NCBI GenBank assembly: GCA_047638975.1
Contig: JBLINB010000024.1
Span: 1-26,067 of the forward strand
Reading direction: 5' to 3'
From: JAPKEZ01 sp047638975
GTDB taxonomy: Bacteria > Planctomycetota > UBA1135
Length of the DNA stretch: 26,067 nt
Shown here in pieces: positions 23,900-26,067 of the stretch; positions within the stretch are counted from its first letter, which is position 1; each line of letters opens with the position of its first letter. The position numbers and the translations under genes are program-made. The notes under the pieces were generated by a model. It saw nothing but the letters and a program-made list of their open reading frames with translations. It was not told the origin of the DNA and made no database searches.

Positions 23900-25638
23900 C
23901 GTCCGGCCTCTTTAACCATTTCGATTGCACGCGCCATCGCATCATCTGCTGACAGCGCCTCTTTATTATCACGATCCGTTCTTAGACTAAACTCGACACC
24001 GCGCTCGCCGGCATCGCGTCCGACTGTAATGCGCATCGGTATGCCCACTAGATCAGCGTCTTTAAACTTAATGCCCGGGCTAACTTTTTTGCGATCATCC
24101 CATAGGACATCGCATCCAGCTGCTTCGAGAGCATCATGCATTTCTTGAGCCAAAGCATCTTGCTCGTCATTACCTGGCTTCATTTGAATCAGGTGCACCG
24201 CGTATGGTGCAATCGGTAATGGCCAAATCATGCCCGCCTCGTCGTGATTCTGCTCAATTGCAGAAGCTGCGACGCGTGAGACGCCAATACCGTAACAACC
24301 CATGTAGATCGGCTTGGTCTTCTGCTGCGCATCTAAGAAATTAGCGCCCATTGCTTCGGAGTACTTGGTTCCGAGCTGGAAAATATGGCCGACTTCGATA
24401 CCGCGAGTAATTTCGATTAAGCCTTCGCCGTCAACGACACTATCGCCAGCCTGCACAGTGCCAAAATCACATGTTTCTGGCTGTGGCATATCTCGCTCAA
24501 AATGCACGTCAAGGTAATGCATATCGGTTTCGTTACCGCCACACAAGAAGCCCTCGACGCCATTTACAGAATTATCAGCAAGTAAGCGGATGTCATCGGC
24601 TAAACCGATAGGTCCGGCAAATCCGACTTCAGCGCCAGTAGCTGATTTTACTTCGGCTTCGCTAGCTAGCTCGATGTTTAAAGCATCAAGATGGTTGATG
24701 ATTTTAATCTCGTTTAATTCGCGGTCGCCACGGCACATTACTGCAACCACACCCACGCGGCCGTCCGCGTAATCGACGTGATACAACAACGTTTTTAGCA
24801 TGCACGTTAATGGCAAGTCAGGGAATAATTTTAATAAATCATCGCAAGACTTAGCACCAGGAGTACTCTCTTTATGCATCTCAACAACCGCGTCGCAGCT
24901 GGCGCCTGCCGGTATTTTACTGACAGCTTTTTCAAGATTAGCGGCATAACCGGTAGCCTTACACACCGCAATCGCATCTTCGCCAGTGTCGGCGTCGACC
25001 ATGAATTCTTCTGATCCTGCGCCGCCAATTGCGCCTGAATCGGCCTCTACAGTGGTAAAGCCTAGCCCGCAGCGCGTAAACACATTACGGTAAACTTGAC
25101 GCATAGTGGCATAAGAGTCAACCATGTCTTCGGCCGAGGCGTCGAAGGAATAAGCATCTTTCATGATGAATTCGCGGCCGCGCATTAAACCAAAACGCGG
25201 ACGGATCTCGTCACGGAATTTGGTTTGAATCTGATACAGAGTGACTGGCAACTGCTTATACGACTGCACCTGTGATGCCACATATTTAGTGATCACTTCT
25301 TCGTGCGTTGGCCCGAGGCAAACTTCAGTGCCTTTGCGGTCTTTAAAGTTAAACAAAATGCCATCTGCGACATAGCGATCCCAGCGGCCGGATTCGTCCC
25401 ATAGTTCGCGTGGCTGCAATGCTGGCATCAAAAGCTCGGAACAACCGACAGCATCGTGCTCGGTGCGCACAATGTTTTCGATTTTTCGCAAAACTCGCCA
25501 CAGCATAGGGCCGTAAACATAGATACCTGCGGACAGCTTCTGTACGAAGCCAGCGCGGGTCATAAGAGCATGCGAGCGAACTTCAGCATCAGCTGGTTCG
25601 TCGCGTAGGGTTACAAACAACTGTCGGGAAAGACGCAT
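23896..25638 (-). CDS. proS: Prolyl-tRNA synthetase, bacterial type
   Basis: A 580-residue class II aminoacyl-tRNA synthetase of the bacterial (E. coli-like) form. Class II motif 2 is F-R-D-E-I-R-P-R-F-G-L-M-R, followed by E-F-I-M-K-D-A-Y-S-F. An insertion of about 170 residues (roughly 220-400) is the editing (INS) domain that removes Ala-tRNAPro. Motif 3 is G-C-Y-G-I-G-V-S-R, and the anticodon-binding domain begins near P-I-A-P-Y. Length is typical of the family (about 570). The ATG at 25638 gives the canonical M-R-L-S-R start. No Shine-Dalgarno motif; a TAAACT element about 10 bases before the ATG is a weak promoter candidate. Confidence 0.97.
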   Translation of the reverse strand: MRLSRQLFVTLRDEPADAEVRSHALMTRAGFVQKLSAGIYVYGPMLWRVLRKIENIVRTEHDAVGCSELLMPALQPRELWDESGRWDRYVADGILFNFKDRKGTEVCLGPTHEEVITKYVASQVQSYKQLPVTLYQIQTKFRDEIRPRFGLMRGREFIMKDAYSFDASAEDMVDSYATMRQVYRNVFTRCGLGFTTVEADSGAIGGAGSEEFMVDADTGEDAIAVCKATGYAANLEKAVSKIPAGASCDAVVEMHKESTPGAKSCDDLLKLFPDLPLTCMLKTLLYHVDYADGRVGVVAVMCRGDRELNEIKIINHLDALNIELASEAEVKSATGAEVGFAGPIGLADDIRLLADNSVNGVEGFLCGGNETDMHYLDVHFERDMPQPETCDFGTVQAGDSVVDGEGLIEITRGIEVGHIFQLGTKYSEAMGANFLDAQQKTKPIYMGCYGIGVSRVAASAIEQNHDEAGMIWPLPIAPYAVHLIQMKPGNDEQDALAQEMHDALEAAGCDVLWDDRKKVSPGIKFKDADLVGIPMRITVGRDAGERGVEFSLRTDRDNKEALSADDAMARAIEMVKEAGR

Positions 25639-25666
25639 GACGTCGCATAGTTTAATCTCGCGGGGG

Positions 25667-25685
25667 CTTGTAATATGAATACAAG
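25667..25685. promoter_or_regulatory. Inverted repeat in proS divergent region, possible operator
   Basis: CTTGTA, 7 bases, TACAAG forms a perfect 6-base-arm inverted repeat centred in the 50-base gap between proS and the divergent gene. It overlaps a TGTAAT -10-like element (25669-25674). It is operator-like, but chance cannot be excluded with arms this short. Confidence 0.3.
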
Positions 25686-25688
25686 TTA

Positions 25689-26067
25689 ATGAATCGCATC
25701 GCCCTTCCTATAGTAATGATCGCCATATTGGGCGTGATTGGCTGGCTTGCGCTGTCGCCAACCAACCGCTCGGCTAGTAACGATGGCGATACCTACGAAG
25801 AGAGCGTCGATTTAAGAGAAATAGGCTATAGCGACGCACGCCTAGCCGAGATCGCCGCCGCACAAGAGGAGCGGCGCTTAGAGCGCGAAAACCTTAGCGA
25901 TGATGCTGAGGGTAACGTCTTATCGCGGCTCGATTACGGAAAAGCTAGCTTCACCGGAACAGTTGTAGATCCACAAGGAGAGCCGTTGGTGGGCATTGAT
26001 GTAAAGATGGCGGTTAGCCGCAAATGGCAATACACATTCAACCCTGATGATCGAAACCTAATAGATA
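25689..26067 (+). CDS. Membrane-anchored protein with carboxypeptidase-regulatory-like domain (partial)
   Basis: An open frame from the ATG at 25689 runs off the window edge, giving 126 codons. Residues 5-22 form one hydrophobic helix (signal anchor). A charged, probably helical linker follows, with an E-E-R-R-L-E-R-E stretch. From about residue 88 there is F-T-G-T-V-V-D-P-Q-G-E-P-L-V-G-I-D-V, the start of a carboxypeptidase-regulatory-like (beta-sandwich) domain as found in surface or envelope proteins, often in tandem. It diverges from proS. Function unknown. Confidence 0.7.
   Translation, partial: MNRIALPIVMIAILGVIGWLALSPTNRSASNDGDTYEESVDLREIGYSDARLAEIAAAQEERRLERENLSDDAEGNVLSRLDYGKASFTGTVVDPQGEPLVGIDVKMAVSRKWQYTFNPDDRNLID

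Noticed and set aside
1..26067. tRNA, rRNA, CRISPR, transposon or prophage features
   Set aside because: No cloverleaf-like stretch, repeat-spacer array, transposase or terminal inverted repeats were found, and almost no non-coding space exists.

Overview
The window comes from a compact, Gram-negative-type bacterial chromosome of moderate GC, judged by eye. It carries exported and lipoprotein-like genes, an ISC iron-sulfur operon, a D-Ala-D-Ala ligase, a SurA-like parvulin and menaquinone synthesis by the futalosine route. The excisionase-type HTH fused to EIIA, the TMTC-like membrane/TPR protein and the anchored protein with a carboxypeptidase-regulatory-like domain are reminiscent of Planctomycetota or another non-model didermal phylum. 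That assignment is an inference and is not proven here. No phage, IS element, CRISPR array, rRNA or tRNA was seen.

Layout. 1-2985 (+) is the end of an isc operon: the last codons of a probable iscA, then hscB, hscA, fdx and iscX. 2972-4006 (-) is a leucine-dehydrogenase-like enzyme. 4059-6053 (+) holds a HEAT-repeat exported protein and a second exported protein of unknown function. 6050-7222 (-) is a galactokinase-family kinase with changed sugar-site residues. 7268-12662 (+) is a six-gene, translationally coupled operon: parvulin, ABC ATPase, permease, ABC ATPase, permease, and an arginine-deiminase/DDAH-fold hydrolase. 12604-13692 (-) is ddl. 13725-15608 (+) is a TMTC-like membrane/TPR protein, followed by a small membrane protein, a two-domain glyoxalase and mqnC (15618-17884). 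17886-20292 (-) is an HTH-EIIA regulator coupled to a CLC chloride transporter with CBS domains. 20331-22683 (+) is mqnE-mqnA-trmL. 22667-25638 (-) is proS followed by a secreted OB-fold/EEP nuclease-like protein. 25689 to the end (+) is the start of an anchored protein.

How the genes work together. HscB, HscA, Fdx and IscX serve Fe-S cluster assembly. The radical-SAM enzymes MqnE and MqnC need such clusters, and with MqnA they cover most of the early futalosine pathway; MqnB and MqnD are not in the window. The two ABC-2 ATPase/permease pairs with a parvulin and a guanidino-group hydrolase form the most unusual unit.

Two genome-style signals stand out. Almost every base is coding: the five convergent gene pairs overlap or abut, and the longest gene-free stretch is about 52 bases, so no stretch over 300 bases lacks a gene. 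Shine-Dalgarno motifs are nearly absent. Several transcription-unit starts instead have a TAnnnT -10-like hexamer ending 6-8 bases before the start codon, the arrangement expected for leaderless mRNAs.
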